From assembly GCA_937860055.1 (NCBI GenBank), contig CALMBO010000014.1, positions 89,132 to 150,831 of the forward strand: DNA of 61,700 nt, read 5' to 3'. Position 1 is the first letter of the stretch. Each line of letters starts with the position of its first letter. A model generated the notes under the pieces. The model worked only from the letters and a program-made list of their open reading frames with translations. It made no database searches and had not been told where the DNA came from. Origin of the DNA: an uncultured Verrucomicrobiota bacterium. Lineage in GTDB: Bacteria; Verrucomicrobiota; Kiritimatiellia; CAIQIC01; Lenti-01. The position numbers were made by a program, and so were the translations under genes. Positions 1 through 8,953 of the stretch are shown one piece after another.

Positions 1-3000
1 GGACCAGCAGTGTGAGCCATGTTTCCGTCACCGTAGCCAGCGGCGGCGTGGCCCGCGCGGATTTCAGCTATTGGCAGGCTGGCGACTACACGATCGGCGA
101 CACGCTCTACTACGACTGGGACGGCAACGGCATCCAAAGCAACGCCTTCGAGGAAGGCGTCGCCGATGTGACGGTATACCTCTACGAGGACGCCAACAGC
201 AACGGCGTGGTCGACACCGGCGCGGATGCCTTCATCGCTTCGGCCACCACGGCGTCCAATGGCTACTACGCCTTCACCAACCTGTTCGCCACGAACACCT
301 ATCTGGTCTACGTGGACCCGAACGATCCGGACCTGCCGGAGAACTACCTCGTAACCGGGGATCCCTACGGCACGATGGATGCGCGCAGCGTGGTCACGCT
401 CACGAACGCCAGCAACTACCTGCAGGATTTCGGGTTCCAGCCCTCTGGTGGCGGCTCGATCGGCGACACAGTGTGGAAGGACATGGATGCAGACGGCGCC
501 CAGTCCGGCATGCAGGAAACCGGCATTTCGAACGTGCTGGTCAGCCTGTACGTCGATTTCAACAACGACGGCACCTACGTGCTCCTGCGGACGACGAACA
601 CGGGTTCCGCAGGCGCCTATCTCTTCGGTTCCCTGCCGGACGGGGAATACCGAGTCGTGGTGGATCCGGCCGACGCCGACCTGCCGGCGGACGCCTTCGG
701 AAACGCCTATTATCCCAGCACGGCCGTCTCCCGCGATGTGACGATCAGCGGTGGAAGCGCCTATTTGGACGCCGATTTCGGATTCGCGCCGTACGGGGCC
801 ATTGGCGACACGGTCTTCTGGGATGCCAACCGGAACGGCACGCAGGATTATTCCGAGGACGGCGTGTCGGGCGTCGTGGTCCGGCTCTATTACGATGCGA
901 ACGCGAACGGCGCCTATGACGTTGGCGAGACGCTGGCGGCCAGCGCCACGACGGATGTCGCCGGCGCCTACCTGTTCGAGGGCCTGCTCCCGACCAACTA
1001 CGCCGTCCGGATCGTGACCACGAACGGGCCGCTGTTCGGCGTTTCCCCGTCGGCCGATCCGGACTCGGACGGCTATGCCTGCGCGGACACCAACAACGCC
1101 GTGCCGTGCGACGACCAGTACGGGCTCGATCTGGGCAACGGCCAGAACTTCATGGGCGCGGATTTCGGCTACGCGCCGCCGGGCGTGATCGGCGACCTGC
1201 TGTGGGTGGATACCAACACCAATGGCGTTCAGGATGCGGGCGAATCCGGCCTGCCGTACGTTTCCGTGGTGCTCTATTCCAACGGCACGGCCATCGCCAC
1301 CAACGAGACCGACGCGGACGGCTACTACTATTTCAGCGGCCTGCCCGACGGTACCTACGGCGTGCAGGTGGCCACCGGCGATGCGGATTTCCCTGCGGGA
1401 TTGACCAATGTCTGGACGGCCGACGGCACCTTCGACGACTACGCGACCAACATCGTGATCTCCGGCGGAACGGTGGTTTCGGTCGGCGGACTTCCCTGCA
1501 CGGGCTGCGACCTGTCGATCGATTTCGGCTACCGTTATGCGGGAAACAACAGCCTGAGCGGCACGATCGGATACGACGCGGGGCCTTTCGACGGCGTGCT
1601 GAACGGCACCAACGCCAGCGGCGTGGCGACCAACGAGTCGGCCTATGCCGGCGTGTCCGTCTATCTCTACCTGTGGAACGACGACGGCGACGGGATCGTC
1701 GAGGCCGGGGAATATGCCGCGATTGCGTCGACGGCCACCGGGACCAACGGGGATTATTCCTTCGCGGGCCTGCCCAACGGAGACGGCGACGACCGGTATA
1801 TCGCGGCGAGTTCGGCACCCGAGGACTACCTCAAGCTGACCACCACGAACGGATCCATTTCCGGGGTGGGCGTGGTCGAAACGACCAACGCATCGGGGAA
1901 CACCGTTTCCGCCTACCTGACGGTGAATGTGGCGCCGGCGATCACCGGCATGGATTTCGCCTACCGTTCCACGAAGAACTACGATTATGGCGATCTGCCG
2001 GAAAGCTACCAGACGCTGCTGCCGGGCGGCGCGCGGCACGTGGTGGCGACTTCGAACCTGTACCTGGGCTCCACGGTGGACGTCGAAGGCAACGGCCAGC
2101 CCTCCGCGGCCGCCGACGGCGATGACCTTGCCGGCACGGACGACGAGGATGGCGTGCAGCTCGATGGCGTCTGGCAGGATGGCGTCGCCGGCGGCATGCT
2201 GCAGGTGGCCGTGGGCCAAGGTTCGGGCTGGTTGATCGGCTTTATCGATTTCAACGCCGACGGCGACTTCGCGGATGCCGGCGAGATGGTTGTCCACCAG
2301 GAGGTGTCGGATGCCGGCGGTCCGGATTCCGACGGGGCCTATCCGGTTTCGGTGGATGTGCCCGTGGGAACGATCAACGCCGCCACGACGACGGCCTTGA
2401 ACGCGCGTTTCCGCCTCCTTTCCGAAGATCCCTTCGTGCCGGAACTGGCGTTTTCGGGCACGGCCGAAAACGGCGAAGTGGAAGACTACGTCTGGGACCT
2501 GCTCGGCAGCATCGGCGATTACATCTGGGAAGATCTCGACGGCGACGGCACGCAGGATGCGGGCGAACCGCCCATCCCCGGCGTGCGCGTGTTCATCGAT
2601 CTCGATACCGACGGCCAGTGGCAGACCAGTGAACCATGCGCGACGACCGATACCAATGGGCTCTACTACATCGGCGGCCTTACGCCGGACACCTATTCGG
2701 CGAGGGTGGACACCAATACGCTGGAGGTGGGGCTCGTCCCCACCTGGGACCGCGATGGAACCGGCAGCCGGCACGTTGCGTCCGTCACCCTCTCGCAGGG
2801 AGAGGCGATCCGCGATGTGGACTTCGGCTATGCCACCGCGTTGTCGGATCTGGCCGTCTGGAAGACGGTGGATGCGGCCATCGTGGACGAGGGCAGCAAC
2901 GTGGCGTTCACGGTGACGGTCACCAACCTCGGTCCCGATGCCGTGGACGTCCTCGCGCTCGGGGACCTGCTTCCGGCCGGCCTGACTTTCGTCTCCTCCT

Positions 3001-6000
3001 CTCCGAGCCAGGGCAGCTACGATTCCGGCACGGGGGAATGGAATGTGGGCGCGCTGGCCGTTTCCGGCGGCGCGTCACTGTCGATCATCGCGGCCGCGGC
3101 GGCCGGGACGGGAGGAACGACGCTCACCAACGTCGCCAGCCTGTCCGGATCCGATCCGGTGGATCCCCAGCCCTCCAACAACGTGGCGTCCGCGGCCGTG
3201 ACGGTCCGCGGCGCGGATCTTGCGGTGAGCAAGAATGCCAGCAACCTGCGGCCGGACGAGGGGGATCCGGTCACGTACCGCGTCGCGGTGACGAACCTGG
3301 GGCCGTCGGACACCACGGGCGTCTCGCTGTCGGACCTGCTGCCGGCGGGCGTGACTTATGTGTCGAACCTGACCAGCCAGGGTTCCTACGACAACGGCGC
3401 CGGCACGTGGACGGTGGGGGCGCTCGCGGCCGGTTCCAATGCATGGCTGGACATCTTCGTGACCGTGGATTTCGGCACACTGGGCACGATCATCACCAAT
3501 TCGGCAGCGGTGGCCGCCCAGGATCTCCCGGATCCGGTGGCCACCAATGATTCCGCCCTGGTGCGGATCTACGTGCCGCCGCTGGTGCTGTACAAGACCG
3601 CCGACACGAACCTCGTGGAGTTCGGCGGCACCATCACCTACACGATCACCGCCACGAACATCGGGCCCTGGGTGCACACCAATGTCGTCATCCACGACCC
3701 GCTGCCGGCGGGAACGATCTATGTGCCCGGCAGCATCACCTTCACTTCCTTCCCGCCCCGGGCGGACACGGTGGAATCCGCGCGCGACGAGTTCGCGGCG
3801 CAGGCCTACACGAACCAGGATGGCGCCTGGCCCTGGACGGGCGCTTGGCAGGAGGAGGGAGAGAGCGACGGGGCGTCGGCCGGCTACGCGCAGGTGCTGA
3901 CCAACGGATGGGCCAGCCTCGGCCAGACCCGCGCGCTGGCGCGCGCCGTCGACATCTCCTCGGCCGAAAGCGCGGAATTCTCCTTCTCCCTCCGCCAGGC
4001 CACGGTCACGCGGACGAACAACATCCGCGACGAGTTCAATGCCGCGGCCTACACCAACAACAACGGCACCCTCGCCTGGACCGGCAACTGGGTTGAAACC
4101 GGCGACGATCTTTCGGCGGCGGCGGGGGACATCCTGGTCTCGGGCGGCGTGCTGTCCTTCAGCGGGTTGGAGGCCAACGACGAAGTCGGCCGCTGGGCGA
4201 AATATGCCGGCAACACCAATGCGACCCTGACGTTCGACTACGCCGGTTCCGGCCTGACCGCCACGCGTTCGATGAACGTATACATCCTCTCCAACGCGAC
4301 CGAATTCCTGCTGGCCAGCTACACGGCGGCGGGGTCGGGCACGGCCACCTTCGACCTTACACCGTACCTGGGCGCCTCGGCGTCTTCCTCCAACCGGATT
4401 GTCTTCCGCGCCGGCGGGACGGACTGGGCCAGCCAGAGCTTCACCGTGGACAACGTGAACATCGCGCTGGAGCGGCCGATGCAGACGACGCTGGACTACG
4501 CCTATGTCCAGGTCTCCACCAACGGGAGCGACTGGACGACGCTCCTTTCCACCAACGGCAACATCGGCGGCACCCTCGCCACCAACTTCGACCTGGCCGC
4601 CTGGCGGAGCACCCAGACGTGGGTGCGCTTCCGCACGACAGGCTACACCAACACCGGCGCCCAGCTCTGGTTCGACGATGTGGACGTGGAAACCGTGAAG
4701 GAACCCGGAACCGACGAGGTCGGCGAACCGCCCGATCTCCTGAGCGGCTGGACGATGGGAACCAGCGAAGCCGTGCGGATCACCTACCAGGTTGCCGTGG
4801 ACGACACCCTGTTCACCACGCAGGTCGTCAATACCGCGTCGGCCTCCAGCGACCTGCAGCCGGATGCCGTGACATCGGTCGTGACCACGGCGGTCGATCT
4901 TGTCGGCGCGCAGCTCGGGGATTTCACCTGGGTGGACAGCGATTATGACGGACAGCAGGACGCCGGGGAGCCGGCGCTGTCCAACGTGGTCGTCACGCTT
5001 TGCAACGCGTCTTCCAACATCCTCGGCGTCACGACGTCTTCGGCATCCGGCGCGTACGCATTCACGAACCTGGTGCCGGGTTCCTATTTCGTTTCGTTCG
5101 CCCCTCCGGCCGGTTACCGGTTCACGGTTTCCAACGCGGGCGGCGACGCGACCGACAGCGATCCGATGGCAGACACCAACCGCACGGCGCTCGTCACCCT
5201 CATCGACGGCCAGGTGGACGACACGTTGGATGCCGGGTTTTACCTGCCGGCATCGGTCGGCGACTACACCTGGGAGGATTCGGACGGAGACGGGCAGCAG
5301 GACGCCGGGGAGCCGGCGCTGTCGAACGTGGTGGTGACGCTGTACGACGCCGTTTCCAACGTCGTGGGCGTCGCGACGTCCTCGGCGGCCGGCGCCTATG
5401 CGTTCACGAACCTCGTGCCGGGCACCTACGCGGTGGGATTCGCGCCGCCGTCGGGTTATCTGTTCACGACCTCCAACGTGGGCGACGACGCGACGGACAG
5501 CGACGCGCTGGCGGCGACGGAGCGAACGGGCGGATTCACGCTGGCCAGCGGACAGACCGACCAAACAGCGGATGCGGGCTTCTACCGGTTGGCGACGGTC
5601 GGCGACCGGGTGTGGTACGATGCCAGCCACGACGGCATCCAGGACGCGGGCGAGACCAACGGCTTCGCCGACCTGCCGGTCAGCCTGATGCGCACGAACG
5701 ACACCGTGGTCCAGACCGTCGTGACCGATGGCGCCGGACAGTATCTCTTCACCAACGTGGCTCCGGGAACCTACTACGTTCGCTGGGACCTGACGAATCT
5801 TCCGCCCGCCGTCGGCGTGACGCTTTACCACTCGGGCTCTGGCGACGTCGACAGCGACGGCATCACGAATGGAACGGGCGAATATGCCGTGACGACCCCT
5901 GTCGCGATCCAGGGAGCCCAGACCAACCTGGATCTCGACCTGGGCATTGCGCCGATGGGAACGACCCGCGCCGAAGTGGCGGAAGTGTGGGGCGAGTGGA

Positions 6001-8804
6001 CGGAGGGGGAAGGTCGCGTGGCGTGGCGCACAAGCTCGGAATGGAACACGGCCGGATTCCTTGTCTATCGAGTCGATCCGGAAACGGGGATGGAAACCCG
6101 GTTGGACGACAAGCTGGTGCCGGCGGCATTCAACGAAGCGGGGGCGGTCTACGAACTGGCGGATCCGGAAGCCGCCGAAGGCGACGAGCGAACCTACCGG
6201 TTGGAGGAAATCGAATTGTCGGGCGCCGCGCTGGATCTGGGGATCCACGTGGCGACCTTCGCCGCGCCTCCGGCGGCGGCCCGGAAGGCGCAGGCCTCGG
6301 CGCGGGCCTCGAAGGCGGTGCTGGAGCCTTCGCGGCTGGCCGTGCCGAAGGCCCAGGGACCTTCGGCCATGTTGAAGGCAACGTTGCGGGAAGAGGGGAT
6401 CTACGGGATTTCCCTGCAGGCCATCGCCGCCGGCATGGGGATCTCGTTCGAAGAGGCGCAGGTGCTGGCTGCCGGCAACCGGCTGGCGGTTTCCGAGCAG
6501 GGCGTTCCGGTGCCGCTTTTCTATGACGAGACCCGGGCGCGCCTCGTGTTCCATGGCAAGCCGACGGACAACTGGTACACGCGGGACAACGTCCTCCTGA
6601 TTTCGGCGGGCGAGGGACGGGCCATGGCCCGGCGCGAGCCGGGGGCGGCATCCGGCGAATCGGTATTCCCGGCGACGGTCCGCTTCGAGGTCGACAAGTA
6701 TCCCTTCGACAGTTCGGTGGTGAAGCCCGAGGATTTCTACTACTGGGAGTATGTCATCAGCGGGACCAATGCCTCGGCGACCCGCAGCTTCGCGCTCGAT
6801 CTGGCGGGCCGGACGGGCGACGTGGCGCTGAACGTGCGGTTGATGGGCTGGTCGAGCACGACCAACGATCCGGACCATCTGGCAGAATTCCGGGTCAATG
6901 GCCAACTGCTGGGCTCGGTGACCTTCGACGGGCAGGATGCCGTGGAGACGAGGCTTTCGGTTCCCCTTGCACTGGTGTCGAACGGATGGAACACCCTTTC
7001 GGTCAAGGGAGTCCTGCAGCCGGGCCGCACGCACAGCTATTTCGTGGTGGATTGGATCGAGGCCTCGTTCGAGCGCGAGCTGGCCCTGCTGTCCGGCGGC
7101 ACGGCGCATTTCCTCGCCGGCGGCGCCGAAGCCGTCTCCGCCGCCGCCTTTGCGGAACCGGTGGCGCTGGCGCTGGACGAAGCGGGGACGCCGGCGTGGA
7201 TCGCCGACGGGAACGGCGCCTTGCCGTCCAGGGCCTGGGCCGTGGAGTCCCCGGAGGAGCGGTTCGCGGTGGCCGAGGCGGATGCGATCCCGATGCTGGA
7301 GCCGGAGGCGGTGGTGGCGGATCCCTGGTTCCTTTCGGAAACCAACCGGATCGACTATCTGGTCTTGACCTCGCGCACGCTGGAACCGGCGGCGCGGGAA
7401 CTGGCCGACTACCGGGCCGGGCAGGGGTTGCGGACGGGCGTGGCCACGTTCGAGGATGTCTGCGACTGGATGACGGGCGGCCTGCGCACACCGGAGGCGG
7501 TCCCCGCGCTGCTGGCCCATGCGGCGTCGGCCTGGAAGGAATCGCCGTGGATGGTGGTGCTGGCCGGCAATGGCCACTATGATTACCTGGGGGCTTTGAG
7601 CAACGAGATGAACCATCTCCCGCCGATGCTGCTCCAGACGCAGGACGGGATCTTCTCGGCGGACGGACAGTTGTCGGATGTCGATGGCGACGGCCTGCCA
7701 GACATCGCCATCGGGCGCCTGCCGGCAAGGACGACGAACGAGCTGGCGGCGATGGTGGCGAAGATCAGGGCGTTCGAGGCGGAGTTTGGATCCGACTGGC
7801 AGAACCAGATGGTGCTGGTGGCCGATACCAACGACGCCTCGGCCGGCGACTTTGCGGCGGCCAACGAAAAGCTGGCCTCTTTGGCCGGCGCGGACCGGCC
7901 CGTGGCGCGCATCGACCTGAACGCCACGCCGGTCGCCGCGGCGAAGACGGGCCTTACGAACTGGTTCAAGACCGGCGCCGGATTCATTCATTACACCGGC
8001 CATGGCGGCGTCAACAGCTGGAGCCCGAAGAAACTGTTGCTGGCGACGGATGTCAATGCGATGACCAACGCGCGCAAACCGGCGGTGGTGGCGTTGAGCT
8101 GTCTCGTGGGCCGCTTCGAGGCACCGGGCGTGGACAGCATAGGCGAGCTGCTGATGCGCCGCGCGCAAGGCGGAGCCACGGCGGTCTGGGGGCCGTCGGG
8201 CCTGTCGCGGAACGATCCGGCGGTGGAACTGGGCGAAGTTTTCTACCGGGCGGTGCTGCAGGAGGGGGCGGGCACGCTGGGGATGGCGATCCTGCAGGCC
8301 CGCCGAAGCCTGCAAGGCAACCTGTTCACAAAAGACACGTTCGACATCTACAATTTGCTGGGCGATCCGGCCCTTCGCATCGCCGGCAACCTGGCCGGGC
8401 AGCCGTCCGATGCCAACTTTGCGCAGTGGCGCTGGCAACGCTTCTCCCCAGGGGAACTGGCCGACCCTCAAATCAGCGGTGCGACGGATGCGAATTTCTT
8501 CGAGTATGCGATGGATGGAGGGCATCCTGTCGAGGCCGAGTTGCCCGAGTTCGGCTATCCGCTGCCGGCGGAAGAGGACGAACCCGGCTTCATTCTCCGC
8601 TGGAAGCGGCGCGTGAGGCGTTCTGACATCGAATACCAGCTGTTGCTTTCCCGTGATTTGACGTCTTGGGAGGCGGATTCGCCGGATCTTGAGACGGTTG
8701 GTATAGAGCCGGATCCGGATGGAGTGATGGAGACGGTCCGCACAAAGATTAAGCGGCCCAATGAAATGCGGGTATTTATCGGCATCCAGGCCCGGAAAAA
8801 ATAG
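1..8804 (+). CDS. Giant surface protein: SdrD-B/GEVED/DUF11 repeats with C-terminal gingipain-type C25 peptidase (5' partial)
   Basis: The frame is open to the left edge, so the true start and signal peptide lie outside the window; 2930 codons are visible from a GTG at 12 (numbering used here). SdrD-B-like repeats with Asp-rich calcium loops (DxDxDG types) begin near residues 24, 150, 264, 393, 516, 833, 1636, 1750 and 1865. A GEVED-like module (YGDLPESY ... GEVEDYVW) spans about 656-830. DUF11 domains lie at about 944-1065 and 1070-1190; a third starts near 1192 and resumes near 1575, interrupted by two related beta-sandwich-like segments. The C-terminal ~800 residues form a C25 peptidase region with YTGHGG (His2664) and SCLVGRFE (Cys2697), spaced 33 residues as in gingipain. 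Likely a secreted calcium-binding adhesin/protease. Activity is inferred. Confidence 0.85.
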   Translation, partial: TSSVSHVSVTVASGGVARADFSYWQAGDYTIGDTLYYDWDGNGIQSNAFEEGVADVTVYLYEDANSNGVVDTGADAFIASATTASNGYYAFTNLFATNTYLVYVDPNDPDLPENYLVTGDPYGTMDARSVVTLTNASNYLQDFGFQPSGGGSIGDTVWKDMDADGAQSGMQETGISNVLVSLYVDFNNDGTYVLLRTTNTGSAGAYLFGSLPDGEYRVVVDPADADLPADAFGNAYYPSTAVSRDVTISGGSAYLDADFGFAPYGAIGDTVFWDANRNGTQDYSEDGVSGVVVRLYYDANANGAYDVGETLAASATTDVAGAYLFEGLLPTNYAVRIVTTNGPLFGVSPSADPDSDGYACADTNNAVPCDDQYGLDLGNGQNFMGADFGYAPPGVIGDLLWVDTNTNGVQDAGESGLPYVSVVLYSNGTAIATNETDADGYYYFSGLPDGTYGVQVATGDADFPAGLTNVWTADGTFDDYATNIVISGGTVVSVGGLPCTGCDLSIDFGYRYAGNNSLSGTIGYDAGPFDGVLNGTNASGVATNESAYAGVSVYLYLWNDDGDGIVEAGEYAAIASTATGTNGDYSFAGLPNGDGDDRYIAASSAPEDYLKLTTTNGSISGVGVVETTNASGNTVSAYLTVNVAPAITGMDFAYRSTKNYDYGDLPESYQTLLPGGARHVVATSNLYLGSTVDVEGNGQPSAAADGDDLAGTDDEDGVQLDGVWQDGVAGGMLQVAVGQGSGWLIGFIDFNADGDFADAGEMVVHQEVSDAGGPDSDGAYPVSVDVPVGTINAATTTALNARFRLLSEDPFVPELAFSGTAENGEVEDYVWDLLGSIGDYIWEDLDGDGTQDAGEPPIPGVRVFIDLDTDGQWQTSEPCATTDTNGLYYIGGLTPDTYSARVDTNTLEVGLVPTWDRDGTGSRHVASVTLSQGEAIRDVDFGYATALSDLAVWKTVDAAIVDEGSNVAFTVTVTNLGPDAVDVLALGDLLPAGLTFVSSSPSQGSYDSGTGEWNVGALAVSGGASLSIIAAAAAGTGGTTLTNVASLSGSDPVDPQPSNNVASAAVTVRGADLAVSKNASNLRPDEGDPVTYRVAVTNLGPSDTTGVSLSDLLPAGVTYVSNLTSQGSYDNGAGTWTVGALAAGSNAWLDIFVTVDFGTLGTIITNSAAVAAQDLPDPVATNDSALVRIYVPPLVLYKTADTNLVEFGGTITYTITATNIGPWVHTNVVIHDPLPAGTIYVPGSITFTSFPPRADTVESARDEFAAQAYTNQDGAWPWTGAWQEEGESDGASAGYAQVLTNGWASLGQTRALARAVDISSAESAEFSFSLRQATVTRTNNIRDEFNAAAYTNNNGTLAWTGNWVETGDDLSAAAGDILVSGGVLSFSGLEANDEVGRWAKYAGNTNATLTFDYAGSGLTATRSMNVYILSNATEFLLASYTAAGSGTATFDLTPYLGASASSSNRIVFRAGGTDWASQSFTVDNVNIALERPMQTTLDYAYVQVSTNGSDWTTLLSTNGNIGGTLATNFDLAAWRSTQTWVRFRTTGYTNTGAQLWFDDVDVETVKEPGTDEVGEPPDLLSGWTMGTSEAVRITYQVAVDDTLFTTQVVNTASASSDLQPDAVTSVVTTAVDLVGAQLGDFTWVDSDYDGQQDAGEPALSNVVVTLCNASSNILGVTTSSASGAYAFTNLVPGSYFVSFAPPAGYRFTVSNAGGDATDSDPMADTNRTALVTLIDGQVDDTLDAGFYLPASVGDYTWEDSDGDGQQDAGEPALSNVVVTLYDAVSNVVGVATSSAAGAYAFTNLVPGTYAVGFAPPSGYLFTTSNVGDDATDSDALAATERTGGFTLASGQTDQTADAGFYRLATVGDRVWYDASHDGIQDAGETNGFADLPVSLMRTNDTVVQTVVTDGAGQYLFTNVAPGTYYVRWDLTNLPPAVGVTLYHSGSGDVDSDGITNGTGEYAVTTPVAIQGAQTNLDLDLGIAPMGTTRAEVAEVWGEWTEGEGRVAWRTSSEWNTAGFLVYRVDPETGMETRLDDKLVPAAFNEAGAVYELADPEAAEGDERTYRLEEIELSGAALDLGIHVATFAAPPAAARKAQASARASKAVLEPSRLAVPKAQGPSAMLKATLREEGIYGISLQAIAAGMGISFEEAQVLAAGNRLAVSEQGVPVPLFYDETRARLVFHGKPTDNWYTRDNVLLISAGEGRAMARREPGAASGESVFPATVRFEVDKYPFDSSVVKPEDFYYWEYVISGTNASATRSFALDLAGRTGDVALNVRLMGWSSTTNDPDHLAEFRVNGQLLGSVTFDGQDAVETRLSVPLALVSNGWNTLSVKGVLQPGRTHSYFVVDWIEASFERELALLSGGTAHFLAGGAEAVSAAAFAEPVALALDEAGTPAWIADGNGALPSRAWAVESPEERFAVAEADAIPMLEPEAVVADPWFLSETNRIDYLVLTSRTLEPAARELADYRAGQGLRTGVATFEDVCDWMTGGLRTPEAVPALLAHAASAWKESPWMVVLAGNGHYDYLGALSNEMNHLPPMLLQTQDGIFSADGQLSDVDGDGLPDIAIGRLPARTTNELAAMVAKIRAFEAEFGSDWQNQMVLVADTNDASAGDFAAANEKLASLAGADRPVARIDLNATPVAAAKTGLTNWFKTGAGFIHYTGHGGVNSWSPKKLLLATDVNAMTNARKPAVVALSCLVGRFEAPGVDSIGELLMRRAQGGATAVWGPSGLSRNDPAVELGEVFYRAVLQEGAGTLGMAILQARRSLQGNLFTKDTFDIYNLLGDPALRIAGNLAGQPSDANFAQWRWQRFSPGELADPQISGATDANFFEYAMDGGHPVEAELPEFGYPLPAEEDEPGFILRWKRRVRRSDIEYQLLLSRDLTSWEADSPDLETVGIEPDPDGVMETVRTKIKRPNEMRVFIGIQARKK

Positions 8805-8834
8805 CGGACCATCGGGCGGGGCGGGATGGGGATT

Positions 8835-8881
8835 ATAACAAAATCCTAATAATTAAATTTGCCATAACATAATCTTAATAT
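8835..8881. repeat. Two 18-bp imperfect direct repeats in an AT-rich spacer
   Basis: ATAACAAAATCCTAATAA (8835-8852) and ATAACATAATCTTAATAT (8864-8881) match at 15 of 18 positions and are 29 bp apart, close to three helical turns. The block is strikingly AT-rich in an otherwise GC-rich window and lies just upstream of the second C25 gene. It may be a pair of regulator sites; this is inference. Confidence 0.5.
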
Positions 8882-8886
8882 ATTGT
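8859..8886 (+). promoter_or_regulatory. Possible sigma70-type promoter for the second C25 gene
   Basis: TTGCCA (8859-8864) and TATTGT (8881-8886) are separated by 16 bp, within the AT-rich spacer and about 70 bp before the ATG at 8954. The -35 is a fair match and the -10 is weak (4 of 6). It overlaps the second copy of the direct repeat, which would allow regulation. Confidence 0.35.
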
Positions 8887-8953
8887 TTCTCGTGTGGCAG
8901 GAGGAGCGGGTGGATGCCGCAGGTCCTGCCGGGTGAAATCCGGCGAGAAAACA

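Noticed and set aside
24..5950. Repeats in the giant gene as a CRISPR or tandem DNA repeat array
   Set aside because: Repeats are diverged protein-level SdrD-B/DUF11 domains in a continuous frame, of about 110-130 codons, with no short identical repeats and spacers.
3075..8525. A 1816-codon minus-strand open frame opposite the giant surface protein gene
   Set aside because: Arg/Gly/His-rich low-complexity translation without domains, exactly antisense to a coherent repeat and protease gene; a product of high GC.
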